A stretch of DNA of 64,000 nucleotides from Morinoia aosen (GCA_030386875.1 CM059558.1:9557501-9621500); one strand, 5' to 3'; counted from the stretch's first letter, positions 1 to 11,348 are shown. Translations and numbers: made by a program. Notes: generated from the letters alone by a model not told the origin.

Positions 1-369
1 CGTGAAGTTTCTCTACACGACGGCATGAAATATTTTGTGTGTTTTTGTAAAATTGCAGAATACGCTGATTTTATAAGTAGTGTATTTTTCCTGTTGAAAT
101 ATTGTGATAATTTAAAATTTAATGGTCAATGTGTGGTACAAAATAAGCCTCGAATGATTCATTAATTGTGCAAATACTCATTTTTCTTAATTCAGAGGCA
201 AGACAAAGGGGTATGGTAGGAGTAAGTTAAATCTATGTTTTGGGTTCCGTAGATTTCCCCTAAGTGTGTCATGACTGCCCTAAGTGTGTCATGTAATACA
301 CTAAAGTGTGTCATGGCGCCTCCATGACACACAATTGTGTGCCGGTTTTGTAACAAACGTATGACACAC
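1..369. repeat. Non-coding flank with direct and inverted TGTGTCAT motifs
   Basis: No convincing coding sequence. Between about 261 and 376 the motif TAAGTGTGTCATG occurs three times directly (261, 281, about 303). It recurs inverted as CATGACACAC (about 322) and ATGACACACTTAA (about 361). It lies just beyond the C-terminal end of the minus-strand transposase relic, so it may be the subterminal repeat region of that element. That role is inference. Confidence 0.4.
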
Positions 370-1551
370 TTAAGTGTGCCAAAATGACCCTATATTTTTT
401 CTCAGTATGGTTATCAAGTGAAGTGAACAGTTTCTTTTGAATAAAAATGCGAAATGTAGAATTAAGCATATTTTAAAGTTATAAATAATAGGATTCATAC
501 TCATTGCAAGATCTTGCTGACATTTCTCATCAGCAATTGAAAAAATGTCAATTACATCATTTGATGGATAGATCAAGTGCACTTTCTCCTCAAGATCAAT
601 GAACTTTAAGGAATCGTTATTGCCAGTACTTGGACAAAGGGCAATTATACATGATTCGCAACGAAGAACATTTTTAAATATTCTCACTATGCATCCTCCT
701 ACATAAGAAACAAAATTATAAAAATACACTGAACTAGAAAAAAATTGGAACAATTTTTTCTATGTTTGGTACATGTATCCTCCCCATGAATCATTACATT
801 GAGCATCGTCATACATTATTCTATTCTTAGAACACGAATGGTTGAAATCTGTTACTGCGCAATATGAGATCAAGATAGATGAGTTGCTTCTACTAGATGC
901 TGTTAAAATTGTTACATCTTCAAAGACGTATAGTTACCATTAAGAACATATTTTATTTCGTTGTGAACAAATAGACGTTTATAGGAAGAAGCAAATAGTT
1001 TTGCTGTTGGGTTGTTATTGCAACCTCCGCTACTCCCAATTTGTCTGAAAATTAATTCTAAATGATTTTGACTTATTTTATACGTGAGTAAAAACTTATG
1101 CCCAATTTCAAATTGTTGTAAAATAAGATTTAAATGCTTTAAATGCAAATTAAAAATTCTATAAATCCTGTTCTCCTAACAGACTCGCACATTAGTTTGC
1201 AGGATATTGGGCAGTAAAGCGATTTCATATACAACGTGTCCTCATCTAGGGTTGAAAATACATTGCCGGCATTAACTGAGTTAATAGGTGTCTTATATCC
1301 ATAAGCCAATTTATTTCTGGAATTTAATGTATCAAAAACTCTATTAAATACTCTAATAATTTTTTTAGTTGCCCCACTAGCGCTAAAACCGTTAATATTA
1401 TTATTCGGGCAAAATCGCAATCCATCTGCAACGTTATATCCGTTGCAATCCATCTGCAACGGATTTTTTCTGCGAGTACTACTGGTCTTATGCACAATGC
1501 ATGAAATAGTCATATTGAAAAACTCATCCTTGAACGCAGCGTGGATAAGCG
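370..1551 (-). pseudogene. P-element/THAP9-like transposase, C-terminal part (locus A)
   Basis: Read on the minus strand, three successive open segments match the order of the C-terminal half of P-element/THAP9-like transposases. The segment from about 1551 to 1139 carries a VFNRVFDTLNSRN block and an RRTGFIEF block. The segment at 1148-912 carries LLTYKISQNHLEL followed by GGCNNNPTA. The segment at 753-370 carries SYVGGCIVR and CESC. These are hallmark regions of the family (known); I identify them by eye. The frame changes near 1140 and there are stops between segments, so this is a decayed copy, or possibly intron-split. Its 5' part is missing because the LTR element E1 is inserted at 1551/1552. 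No THAP domain for this copy is visible on the minus strand. Confidence 0.72.
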
Positions 1552-1770
1552 TGTGCCGGCGCGGTTGCGCACTTTCTCTGTACATCTGTTCGTAAGTATG
1601 GTAATGCTACGCCTGGGCGCGGCTCTGCCGCAGTGCGCATGCTTAGTCAGCAATTTGACAGTATAAATGCAACGTGCGCGGCTTCTAGAGTCGCATTTGG
1701 AGATCTGTAACCCCTGCACCAAGTACACGCGTAAACTCTACTCGTCTTTGTCCACCCCTCGGCCCAGATA
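1552..1770 (+). repeat. E1 5' LTR
   Basis: A 219-bp LTR that starts TGTGCC and ends CAGATA, so its terminal dinucleotides are TG...TA rather than TG...CA. The target duplication AGCG abuts it at 1548-1551. It contains a TATA box and a GC-rich U3-like first half. It differs from the 3' LTR at three positions by eye. Confidence 0.93.
1662..1668 (+). promoter_or_regulatory. E1 LTR TATA box
   Basis: TATAAAT lies about 110 bp into the LTR and is identical in the 3' LTR near 11885-11891. This is the expected place for the element's RNA polymerase II promoter. Transcription start not determined. Confidence 0.6.
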
Positions 1771-1774
1771 CTGC

Positions 1775-1792
1775 TGGCCAGTTCTGTATCGG
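1775..1792 (+). other. E1 putative primer binding site
   Basis: TGGCCAGTTC starts four bases after the LTR end, the usual place for a tRNA-complementary primer site. The matching tRNA is not identified. E2 has TGGCCAGTAT at the equivalent point and E3 has TGGACCATAT, which supports a common role. Confidence 0.5.
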
Positions 1793-1999
1793 AACCACGA
1801 CGTGTAATACTTGATACTTGTGAAGTGAAGGAGGTTCGTTGACTTCGGTGAATAAAGAAGGCTGTAGTAACGTCTGGAGATTCGACAGTGATCCTACGTT
1901 GATCGTGTGTCTACGGAAATTCTCGTGATTTCTACGAGTGGGTGTCTGCGCATCGCTTCATTACGGGTGTTTCGGTTTGGCGACACCGACGGCATTATT

Positions 2000-2227
2000 A
2001 TGGACAAAGGATCAGTAAAAGGAAGAGAAGTCCAGGAAGCCCCGGAAGCGTATAATAACGTATTCCGTATTGTGGTGCGACGTGTTTCGGAAAAGCGTCT
2101 GAAAAATACTTACGATTTGGAGTTCAAAGTCCCTCTTGGAGAGACTTATACCGTGCGTCTTGACTTGGAAAAAGACGGAGATCACTGCAACGCGCAACTC
2201 TGCGTGAACTACCACCGAAAGGAGTGA
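2000..2227 (+). CDS. E1 small ORF upstream of gag, unknown function
   Basis: A 75-residue ORF beginning at the first in-frame ATG (MDKGSVKGREV) and ending HRKE. An upstream GTG at 1907 would extend it, but ATG is more plausible in a eukaryote. The product is small, charged and rich in alternating hydrophobic residues (YDLEFKVPLGETYTVRLDL), suggesting beta strands. No signal peptide or membrane segment is visible. It lies between primer site and gag, the same place as the 78- and 72-residue ORFs in E2 and E3. Those two are clearly homologous to each other; this one matches them mainly in position, size and beta-rich character, and homology is not shown. I do not recognise a family. An RNA-binding, chaperone or regulatory role would be guesswork. 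Confidence 0.55.
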   Translation: MDKGSVKGREVQEAPEAYNNVFRIVVRRVSEKRLKNTYDLEFKVPLGETYTVRLDLEKDGDHCNAQLCVNYHRKE

Positions 2228-2901
2228 CGTGGACGTTTGCGAGTTCGCTTACTTCGTGTATGTGTTAAAGACTATTCTACGAACGACGGTACTGATTCTG
2301 CAACTACGAGAACAATTGTGTGAAGTGTATGTGATACCAGGTTACATACCGAACAGTGTTAGTGTAAAGGTGTAAAGAAACTGAGTGCTGTGCTGTTAAC
2401 GTGCAGTGTGAGACCTTGCAAGCACATCGACGCTACGCAGCCGGACCAGTGCAAGCGTTGCTGCTCTGCTGTCTCGCAGCGCTGGGCGTGTGAGCTTGGG
2501 ATCAGCTGGCTCGTCGTCTGGGCTGTGGGAGTGCACACCACATCGCCCGTGACCTTGAAAACAGCTGCGCCGACTGCTGTCCTGCCGTGGCGTGTTGCCG
2601 AGATACCAGTTGAGTACACTGTAACTGTAACATTTTTTGGGGTTTTTATGATTTTATGTATCCAGGTCGGATCCTATGTAATGGTGTTTTGCGTCATTTT
2701 ACATTGTTTAAGAGCGGTACAGTTGCATTCTTGTAACGAGTTTATTTATTGGTAAATTGGTTGATTAGTTTCTGCGTCTGAGGGAAAGTTTTAGTCTTTC
2801 ATTTCTTAGTAATATTTTGATGAGGATTTCTGACGTGTGGTTCATTTATTTTTGTGAGGGTGATTTTAGCTATGTAACACTTTTCTTTGTTGTTGTGCGA
2901 T
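2228..2901 (+). other. E1 leader between small ORF and gag
   Basis: About 670 bp with no convincing ATG-initiated ORF. The open stretch at 2390-2755 would need a GTG start and has a cysteine-rich, low-quality translation, so I treat it as untranslated leader. Packaging signals or a splice donor for downstream mRNAs would be expected here; none can be named from sequence alone. Confidence 0.5.
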
Positions 2902-3018
2902 ATGATATCGGATTCTGATTCAGACAGTGAGTTCATTCGTTCGACAGGAACAACGACTAGTCGTGGACGAGTATCTGTGCCGACATATAGTGGTACGTTA
3001 CCTGGAACACTAGTTATG

Positions 3019-3126
3019 TCTGGACCAGTGCCTACGACAGTTGTGTCTGGACCAGTGCCTACGACAGTTATGTCAGGACCAGTGCGTACGACAGTTATAT
3101 CAGGACCAGTGCCTACGACAGTTGTG
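3019..3126 (+). repeat. 27-bp tandem repeat inside E1 gag
   Basis: Four consecutive 27-bp units encode SGPVPTTVV, SGPVPTTVM, SGPVRTTVI and SGPVPTTVV. The repeat keeps the reading frame. E2 and E3 gag lack an obvious equivalent. Confidence 0.85.
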
Positions 3127-4391
3127 TCTACCGTCATGACTACTCAGACATTCACATTCAGTTCTCCGAGTGTGACGACAGTGACGACCGCGGGTGGTCC
3201 GACGACGAGTGGTAGTGTAACCACGACTTTGCAAAGGGGGAGTACGATACTGTCTAGTGCCGAGCTTCCCTTGTTCAGGGGCCGGAAAAGGACTACCGAT
3301 CCAGACTTCTGCGAAACAAAGACTTTCCGTACTCACGTTGCTAATCTTAAAGCCTATATGTGTTTACTTCCCGACGTGACTTCTGATGAGGCGAGGAAGG
3401 AATTGCTCGTGCGAAGCGCACACAAAAGTGTTGGTGACTTCAATGGTGTAGTTACTAAACTTGTCAACCCTGATATTAACTATTCTTTCGACCAGGTTGT
3501 CGATATTCTAGATGATATTTATGTATCTAAAGGAGAATGGTCAGTGCACGCGTTAGCGTGTGATTTAAATCAGCTACGGCTCTTACGTAATGAAGGTTTA
3601 GCTGCTCAGTTAGTCACGGCGATGGCTAAGATCCGAAATTTGAGCGACCACATTCTCAATAGCCCAGAAGTAGCGTTACAAAGACATCCTTTTGTCATTG
3701 CTAGTGCAAATGCAAATGATTTGAAAAAGTTCGCAGGCGATTTGGTAGTTTTTAGCCTAGCTACAGTAATACTTGCCCCATTATTGGAGGAAAATTTTTG
3801 CAAGAAAATATTTTCGCGACCATTCATTACATCTGAAGAGCTTTTAGCTCGTCTTGTCTCCGCGGTGCGGAATAACCCTGAGAGCAAAGAAATAATTGCG
3901 CGCAAGCCTAGTGTCCAGTACTCGTACCCGACAAGAGAGACCTATTTGGTGGACGTGCCTGACGTGACTGTGTGTGACGAGAAAGAATCGTTTCCCAACG
4001 TTTTCTAAACCTCACAACACAACAGCCGACGATTTCAGGGACGGAGACCATTTTTCCGACAAGGTTGGAGACCTGCTAGATTCTCACGGGGAAAACAGCA
4101 TGCCTATTTTGGCGATAGACCTCTAGGTTCAATGGAGTGTCACGAAGCACACGTGGACACTCCACAGCAGACTAGTAATGATCGGTCTAAACCTTTCTGT
4201 TCACTCTTTAATACCACAGATCATGTGCAAAGTATGTGTACGAAACAAAGAGGTCAGAATAAATCGAATTTCCGTGGTCATGCTTGCTATAGGTGTGGCA
4301 AGGTTGGGCATTTTGCTCGTGAATGTAATTCACGTGGTCGAGGCCGGGGTAGAGGTGAGGCGTATTACGCTGCAGCTCCTGAGAGCGATGA

Positions 4392-4398
4392 TTTTTTA
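4392..4398 (+). promoter_or_regulatory. E1 gag-pol -1 frameshift site T TTT TTA
   Basis: In the gag frame the codons read GAT TTT TTA GAG TAG, giving the canonical heptamer T_TTT_TTA two codons before the gag stop (4402-4404). The pol frame is -1 relative to gag. Its last upstream stop (TGA 4389-4391) ends exactly where the heptamer begins, so slippage here is the only way into pol. E3 has the same heptamer at its gag end. A downstream stimulatory structure was not modelled. Confidence 0.85.
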
Positions 4399-7300
4399 GA
4401 GTAGAATCAGATGAGTTGAAGAGTGTTGGTGTAGAGAGGGGGAAGTTACCAGTGCCCGAGGGTGATTCCACAGATCCGGTTACCAATAATGTGGTGGTAT
4501 TGAAGCCAGATACTATGACTAAGTCGACTGAAGTGGTGGATCCGCTATTTCCGTGTAAAAATAAGTTCGAATTGCTAGGTGAACAAGAACTTGATGTAGG
4601 TGCAAATTCTGAATTACCTGTAGAAGTTTGTTTGTCAGCGACGATAATGAAAGAAGGTCGTTTAAGGAAAGAAAGCGATGGTTTATTTTCATTGAGGCGA
4701 TCTAAAAAACCTACGATTATTCTGCGACATGATACAAAATTGATGAGCGCTCTTATCGATAGCGGTAGCGACCGGTGTCTAGTGAGTTACCGGAATTTAA
4801 AAGGCCTTAACGAGCGAATTAAGCCTAGTGCTTTGAGTATCAGGGGTATCAATTCGAAAAGCCAAGTAAAAGGCGAAGTTGATCTTTGTATTACCCTGCC
4901 TAATAATAAGGAAATTAATACTAGCGCTTTGATGTTGAAGGATGGCGAATTCAATTATGATGTAATCCTCGGTAGGGATATTTTGAAAGATGCCGTGATT
5001 GATTTTAAAGAAGGATTCATAGTTCTTGACGGAGTAAAAGTGCCGTTTCATGATGTGCAAGAATTGCACGGTCAAAGTAAGAGAGAAGTATATTTCAATA
5101 CCGTAAATAATGAAGAATGTCTGATGGCGGACGTGCTTGCCCGGAGGAGGCGTAAAGAGAAAAATCTGCTGAAGCAGAGGGAACCAAGAAATGAAAGCCA
5201 AGTAAATGGCGATAGAAATGGCCAAGTAAATGGCGATAGGCAACGAAATGGTCTAGAGATAAATACTGCGGAGCAGTGGGGTACCCCAACGAATAAAGTG
5301 AGAAAAACTAAAAGACGAGCGATAGTTGTTCACTGTGGTTCAGTGGAAATGCCAAGTAATTGTTTACGAGTAATTAATGGGTATGTCAAGAAGGCTAAAC
5401 CCGGGAAGTATATCATGCATAAGAAAATTCTTGGTAATGGCATTTATGTGGCCGAATCAGTAGTGAATATAGGGTCGAATGGTTTTGTCCCTGTCTTGCT
5501 TTTAAACGTCTCGGATGACGTAGTATACCTGAGTGAAAATAGCATGTTGAGTACTATTGAACAAGTAGACGATATGGAAATAGATCAAGAAATATATATG
5601 TCTACGGTGCACGAAGCTGTGCACGAAGCAAATGTATGTGATGTCAACGGTACGGTGGATCTACCCAAAGTCGACAGTTGTTATGGTGGAAGCTTTAATA
5701 CCATCACTGGTAAAGGCGTTGGGTTAGGATCTGACCAAGCGGGGCATTGTTGCAACAATACTCGTGTTGACGAAGTAGGAACTAATGCACAGAAAGACGA
5801 TGTGCCAGAAGGAGGTATGAGCGAACGACGTCCTCTGACGAGTGACGACGTAATTTGTGACGACGATGACGTTAAACCTTTACTGATAAATTTATTGAAT
5901 GATTTTAGAGACGTAATTACGTTAGAAGGCGAAACTATTGCCGTTACGAATGTCATGCGACATAAAATTGAATTGAAACCAAATGCTCCAGTACTTAACA
6001 TCCCACCCTATAGAATTCCACATAAATACCGAGAAGATTTGGTGCAAGCGAATAAACAGATGTTGGATCAAGGTATTATTGAACCGTCCAGTTTGGACTA
6101 TAACTTTCCTTTGATCATTGTGAAGAAGAAGTCGGGCGAGATTCGTCCAGTGATTGACTTCCGAGAGCTTAATAAAAAAGTTATTTAAAGAAAGTTACCC
6201 AATCCCCAGAATTGACGATATTCTTTACACCCTCGGTGGTAATAGCATTTTTTCAAGTCTTGATTTACGTTCGGCCTTTCATCAGGTCGAATTAGAAGAA
6301 AGTAGCCGTAAATTTACCGCGTTCAGTATTGGTTATGAGAAATTCCATTTTAAATGGCTGCCTTTCGGGCTGTCCTCGAGTCCTTCTGTTTTTCAACGCA
6401 TAATTTCTTCTGTTCTTACCAATATCATCGGTAAACTTTGTTTCGTGTTCCTCGATGATATATTAGTTTTTTAAAAATCCATGAACCAACATCTGAAAGA
6501 TTTAAATAGTGTTTTTGAGAACCTACGTAGTGGAAATCTTTCCCTTAAGCTTGAGAAATGTCAATTCCTAAAGAGTTCAATAGAGTACCTAGGTCACATA
6601 GTGTCGGCAGACGGCATTCGTTGCAAGGAATCGGAGAAGCTCCAAAAGTTTCCCGTTCCACGAAACGTAAAGGAATTGCAGAGTTTTTTAGGTGTAGCAA
6701 ACTATTTCCGGAGCCATATCCCTATGTTCGGCTCGATTTCGTATCCGCTTTATCAGTTATTGCGAAAAAACGTTGAGTTTATCTGGAAGCCTGAGTGTCA
6801 GAAAGCTTTTGAAAAAATTAAATCTGTTTTGACATCAGATACCGTTTTACGCCATCCTGATTTTACTAAGCCTTTCCATGTATTTACAGATGCTTCTAAT
6901 TTTGGTATAGGAGCAGTGCTTTTACAGCACGGAAACGATTCAAATAAATCAATGAAAGCGATAGCATACTACAGTAAAAGTTTGAACTCGACGCAAAAGA
7001 GATATAGCACGACTAAAAAAGAATTCTTCGCTATCGTGAGTGCGCTAAAAGCTTTCAAATACCTTATTCATGTATATCCAATCTATCTGTACACGGATCA
7101 TAAGCCGTTGCAGCCCTTGTTTTTCAAAAAACTTCCTGACGACTCAGCTATGGCACGATGGTGCTTATCAGTTCAATCGTTCGATCCAGTTGTAAAATAT
7201 TTCCCCTGTAAGCAAAATATCATTGCCGATTGTCTAAGCCGATTACCTGAGCAATTGACTATTTCTGATCTTGAAGACTGTTCTGAGTTCAATGAGGTCG

Positions 7301-8670
7301 ACGCTTTCCCAGTGACGACACGGCGTGGAGCACTGAACCCAGACATAGACAAAACAGACGAGACGTACTCTAATCGAGTGGCGCCAGCGGTGGCTGCGCC
7401 CGCTCAGCTCACTGACTACGTTCCTGAATTGAAAGATGTATCTTGGACTCTTGACGAATTTCGGACTGAGCAACAGCAGGACCCTTTCTGTTCTGAAGTA
7501 AAGGACGCATTACTAAATGGAAGTGCATCTACGATTCCTGACTTACAAAAATACTTGATTTTGAACGACATACTTTACAGACGAAGACAGATAGACTCTA
7601 GGGAAAGTACTATCCTAACTTCAGTGATGCCGACATCATTAATGAACAAGGCGGTGATCAGCATACATTCCTTGTATCATACTGATGCCACGCATACATT
7701 GTTGAAATTTAAATTACGTTATTTCCATTTGTTAGAGAAAACTATCATTCGTAAATTTGTCAAAATGTGTGATGTCTGTAAAATTCTTAAAGCTAGTAGT
7801 ACTGTACCTATTAAGATTTTAGACGCACCAATTGCTAAAGAACCTTTCGAGATAGTTTCAATGGATTTCCTAAGCCCATTACCCATTACGGGTCAGCAGA
7901 ATAAATACATCCTGATAGTCATTGACTTATTTTCTCGTTATTGTAAGCTTTTCGCCACAGCAGATCGTTTAGCAGAAACAGTTGTCTCTTGTCTAGACGA
8001 ATGTTTCTCGACCTTCGGGTATCCTAAAACGCTTCTTAGCGACCAAGCTTTAGAATTTAAATCTGCGGCAGTTAAAAAATTTACTCAAATTCATTCAATT
8101 GCGAAAAAGGAAGTTCTACCGTGAAGCCCACACAGTAACGCTATTGTGGAGCGTAACAACCGTAAAATAACTAATTTACTCAAATTATATATTAATTCTT
8201 TAGTTCACACAGAGTGGGATCAATGTCTCCACATCACCGAGAACGCAATTAATAATGCGTTAAAAACTACGTTGGGGGATACACCCTCTTATATCATTTT
8301 CAATCGCGACACATGTCCAAATTTTAGCGCTGTAACGTTCGAAAACAATTACAGTTACGACACCGACGTTGATATCGTAAAATTTCGGGCTAAGGAAGCG
8401 GCCCGCATTGTTGAAAACGTTAGAGCTGTGATAATTAATAATACCAGGGACAGATCTATGTACCACAATGTTCGCCGTAAAAATGAAAATTTTGTCCTCG
8501 GAGATAGAGTTTTGTTACGCAATCATCTGCGAAAAAATAAGTTGGATATTTCATGGGTAGGTCCGGGAATCATTACAAAAATTAATCGAAATTACGTAGA
8601 ATTGAAAATTGGAAATAAGACTTACAAGAGCAACATGAACCACGTTCTACCTTTACGTAAAACGGTTTAA
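4392..8670 (+). pseudogene. pol: E1 pol: protease, RT, RNase H, integrase
   Basis: A polyprotein for reverse transcription and integration. In order: an aspartic protease with DSG (residues ALIDSGSDRC, about 4746-4775) and an ILGRDIL flap region, then a linker. The RT follows with RPVIDFRELNK, SLDLRSAFHQV, LPFGLSSSPSVFQR and the catalytic FLDDIL. The RNase H has HVFTDASNFGIG, YSTTKKEFFAI and TDHKPLQPLF. The integrase core starts at VSMDFLSPLP, with D, D and E in IDLFSRY, LSDQALEF and NAIVERNN, and the C-terminal region ends at VLPLRKTV. Three breaks are visible: a frameshift between about 6154 and 6188, a TAA at 6472-6474 just after the RT catalytic motif, and a TGA at 8122-8124 just before the integrase glutamate. 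The domain order is typical of Ty3/gypsy. Confidence 0.9.
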
Positions 8671-9106
8671 ACAAATGTACGACTTACGACTGACTGTGTT
8701 CCAATGTTTAGCATTTTATTTTTGTGTGCTGTTGTATTTCTATTCTCAGATATTTGCTACGATGTTTACTTTTATGTATCATTTTAATTGGAATTCTTCT
8801 TATATTAATGTATGTATTTGTTTTACATTTTAGTTTTTGATGTATCGTAGGTTCTACGTACGACTTTGAGGATGTAACTCATTTTCATTTTACAGCCAAG
8901 GTTTGCATCTGTTCACATTTATGCGAGATTCAACACGCACCATGTGCTTATATGGCGCGGCACCTCATTGCTGTGCGAGAGGAGTGCTGACGCCAGAGTT
9001 GTTTATGCAGTAGCTGAGCAGCGGCCGAGCCTGCTCAGGACCTGAGCCGTGCGGATATGCCGTTTGTTTCTTTCTTTGCGGCTGTCCCTTTCAATTACTT
9101 GCTCTT
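8671..9106 (+). other. E1 pol to 3'-ORF spacer
   Basis: About 435 bp with no ORF of note. The first 200 bp are AT-rich and the rest is more GC-balanced. Pyrimidine-rich tracts just downstream (CTGTATCTGTTTCAATTTCAG, AG at 9174-9175) look like a 3' splice site. Confidence 0.4.
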
Positions 9107-9514
9107 ATGGCCATTGATTTCCTGTTATTTCATTATGCGGCCATGCTAATTGGACTGTATCTGTTTCAATTTCAGAACGACAACGCTACGTTCCCGACGT
9201 CAACGATGGGAAACCGTCTGACTCATGTCAGCGTGGAGGCGCTTACGAACGCTTTGGAGCAACACCAAGGCAGAGTGTCGGAGGACTGGGTGCGCGCGGT
9301 TGACATCCTCCCAGACAGGGTTTCGGACGTAGGTCTTCTCCTTCTTTTCCCAATCACATTGGCGTTAGGAATCTCTTTCTTCTATTTTCGCCGGGAATTA
9401 AATATGATGTCGGAGCGTTTGCGATCTGAAGATGCCATCCTCCGTCGACAGCAACTGCGGTCGAGCACTGCTGACCAGCAGTTGCGACCTATGCAAACGA
9501 TTCATGAAGTATAA
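9107..9514 (+). CDS. E1 small membrane ORF in env position
   Basis: A 135-residue ORF with an ATG start. Residues 3-22 are hydrophobic (a possible signal anchor) and an NAT sequon follows. A second strong hydrophobic segment (LLLLFPITLALGISFFYF, about residues 77-94) is followed by a basic/glutamine-rich tail. It lies between pol and the 3' LTR, where env sits in errantivirus-type elements, but is far too short for a fusion glycoprotein. A splice-acceptor-like site at 9174-9175 lies inside it. An mRNA spliced there would start at the ATG at 9206, giving a shorter product that begins MGNRLT. That fits the N-myristoylation pattern MGxxxT and leaves one membrane segment. Function unknown. E2 and E3 are truncated before this region, so conservation cannot be tested here. 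Confidence 0.5.
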   Translation: MAIDFLLFHYAAMLIGLYLFQFQNDNATFPTSTMGNRLTHVSVEALTNALEQHQGRVSEDWVRAVDILPDRVSDVGLLLLFPITLALGISFFYFRRELNMMSERLRSEDAILRRQQLRSSTADQQLRPMQTIHEV

Positions 9515-10165
9515 AGGAAAGTTCCTGCAACGAGTGTTTTCAATGCGATAGTACTTCACGAATTTGGGTGTCGCCTATAGGGCGTTAATCACTCACAAAC
9601 GATGTAAACGGATGTTTTAGTATTTACTTTTAATATTTACTCAGGAATTAGTATTAAGTATTTTTCAACATTTATGTGTTTAGTATCTAATTTTCCCTTG
9701 TTCGCGATGATGCTCGAGAAGAATAACATGTTCAGGTATATGGGTATGAATTATTTCGTTTTCGTTTTCAATAATTCAATTTTGGCGAATATTTTGTTAA
9801 CTTTAATTCAGAGGCATTGCGTTATTCATTTTCATGCGAGATATTGTTTTAACTAAATTCCACGGCGAGTTCGTTATAATTGTACGAGGTATGTACGTGC
9901 GGTGTTTACTTAATTTTTAAAATTTTTTTTAGTAGATTTTTCGCAGGTGCTTTACTTTTTTTTAACGACAACCGTAATTGCTTGATGACTTAATCTGTAT
10001 TCAGCGAGAATTGGTCGTGATGTTCATGTTCTACGTTGATGTTTAGCGTTTTTGGTTTCGTATATACCTTGCGTTTTTTTTTCTTTCAGTGGAAAGTAAG
10101 TTAAATCCTGGTTGCTAGAACCGTGGATTTTTTTGTTTTTTTGTTTTTGGATGTTAATTATACTG
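9515..10165 (+). other. E1 AT-rich 3' region (left part)
   Basis: T-rich sequence with only short chance ORFs. It continues after the MITE insertion at 11353. Function not evident. Confidence 0.4.
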
Positions 10166-10169
10166 TTAA

Positions 10170-11348
10170 GGGTACCGTCTGGGTAAAAAAAAGTCTGTTT
10201 TTTATGGATGGATTTCTCTGAAATTGTCACAGTAGGTGTGAAATGATGCATAGATCATTTGTTATTTCGACAAAATTTCTGTAGCTGCACTTTTTTTTTT
10301 TTTTGAAAAATATGATAAAACAAGGGGGTTATGTAAAATCTATCTCCTTCTACAATTTTGAAGTTACAGAACCAGTATTTCGTTTTTAGATTGCTTATAT
10401 GTCTATATAACCATACGCAATAGGGAATTTTGATAACTTCTTTTTGTGGATTTTGGGAATTGAAAAAAAAAAAAATATGTATTTTTCATTTTTTTTTCAT
10501 GTGGTGTAATTTTCAAAACAATAAATGTATCAAAAAACGCTATTGCATATGGATACACCTTGCTAAGCCCTATCGAATGGTATATAAACCATTCTTGTAG
10601 CTCTAAAATTGTGGAAGGAGATAGATTTGAGAAAACCAATATCAAGTTTCCAGAAAAACGTGTTTTTCGAAAAAAAAAAAATTTTCTTTTTATCTTTTGA
10701 ACTACAAAGTTTTCTACAATGAACTCTTGAGCGTTTGTAGCTCTTTTCAAGCCCTTTTGATTGATATAATTTACATTGCTGTAGCTCTGTAACTCTGGGA
10801 AAAAATAAACAACAAAAGGGAATGGGTGTAATTCTTGACAAAAATTTTTTTTTAATTTTCAATTTTTTTCACCAAAATACGTTTATTTGTCTATTCAACT
10901 CCTTTGCTTTATAGCTCTTTTCAAGCCCTTTGGATTGGTGTGCTCACCACTGCTGTAGCTATGATACTGCAGCTGTCATCGAGCTATGAAGGAAAGCTGC
11001 GGTATCATAGATACGGCAGAACAGCTAAATTCTGAAATCGTCAAAATTTCATAAAAAATATTTATTCAGCCTTAGAATGTTTCGTTTGAATAATGGAACC
11101 ACTTTGAGTAGCCCATGAACGAACTATGATGCCATTCCCGCAGAGAAACGCTCAATTGACTCCCAATAATGAGGGGGGGGAGGGTTCAAGGTCACTCCAC
11201 CCCCATCGCTTTCCCCCCCTCTGGTGGGCGCACTATTCGGAGTAGACGTAAACGGAAAGTACCAATGGAAGCGCAAGAAAATCCTCTATAAGATGCATAT
11301 AAAAACAGAAAATCAACACATATCCTGATTTCTACCCAGACGGTTTCC
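10170..11348. mobile_element. TTAA-flanked MITE 1 (piggyBac-type), inserted in E1
   Basis: TTAA at 10166-10169 and 11349-11352 flank a 1179-bp segment. The left end begins GGGTACCGTCTGGGTA. The reverse complement of the right end reads GGAAACCGTCTGGGTA, so the imperfect terminal inverted repeats share ACCGTCTGGGTA. There is no transposase ORF. The interior is AT-rich with degenerate repeats of a module containing 'agctcttttcaagccctt' and 'ctgtagctct'. A G-run/C-run pair (about 11173-11221) lies about 130-175 bp from the right end. TTAA duplication is the piggyBac superfamily signature. Confidence 0.85.

Larger units (their letters stand above)
2902..4404 (+). pseudogene. gag: E1 gag (capsid and nucleocapsid), one in-frame stop
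   Basis: Gag is the structural precursor that assembles particles and packages the element RNA. The start is the ATG at 2902 (MISDSDSDSEF). The first third has an acidic/serine start, then a Thr/Val/Pro-rich stretch with four 9-residue repeats (SGPVPTTVV type). A capsid-like alpha-helical region follows, with the block AHKSVGDFNGVVTKLVN that recurs in E2 and E3. An in-frame TAA at 4006-4008 interrupts the frame. The same frame then continues through an arginine-rich stretch to a zinc knuckle CYRCGKVGHFAREC (C-X2-C-X4-H-X4-C) and an RGRGRGRG tail, ending in TAG at 4402-4404. An upstream knuckle-like CSLFNTTDHVQSMC has Phe in place of the second Cys. E3 has its in-frame stop at a different place, so the TAA is probably a private mutation. 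Confidence 0.85.

Noticed and set aside
2390..2755. 121-codon open frame in the E1 leader
   Set aside because: It needs a GTG start, has a cysteine-rich, unconvincing translation and no counterpart in E2 or E3.
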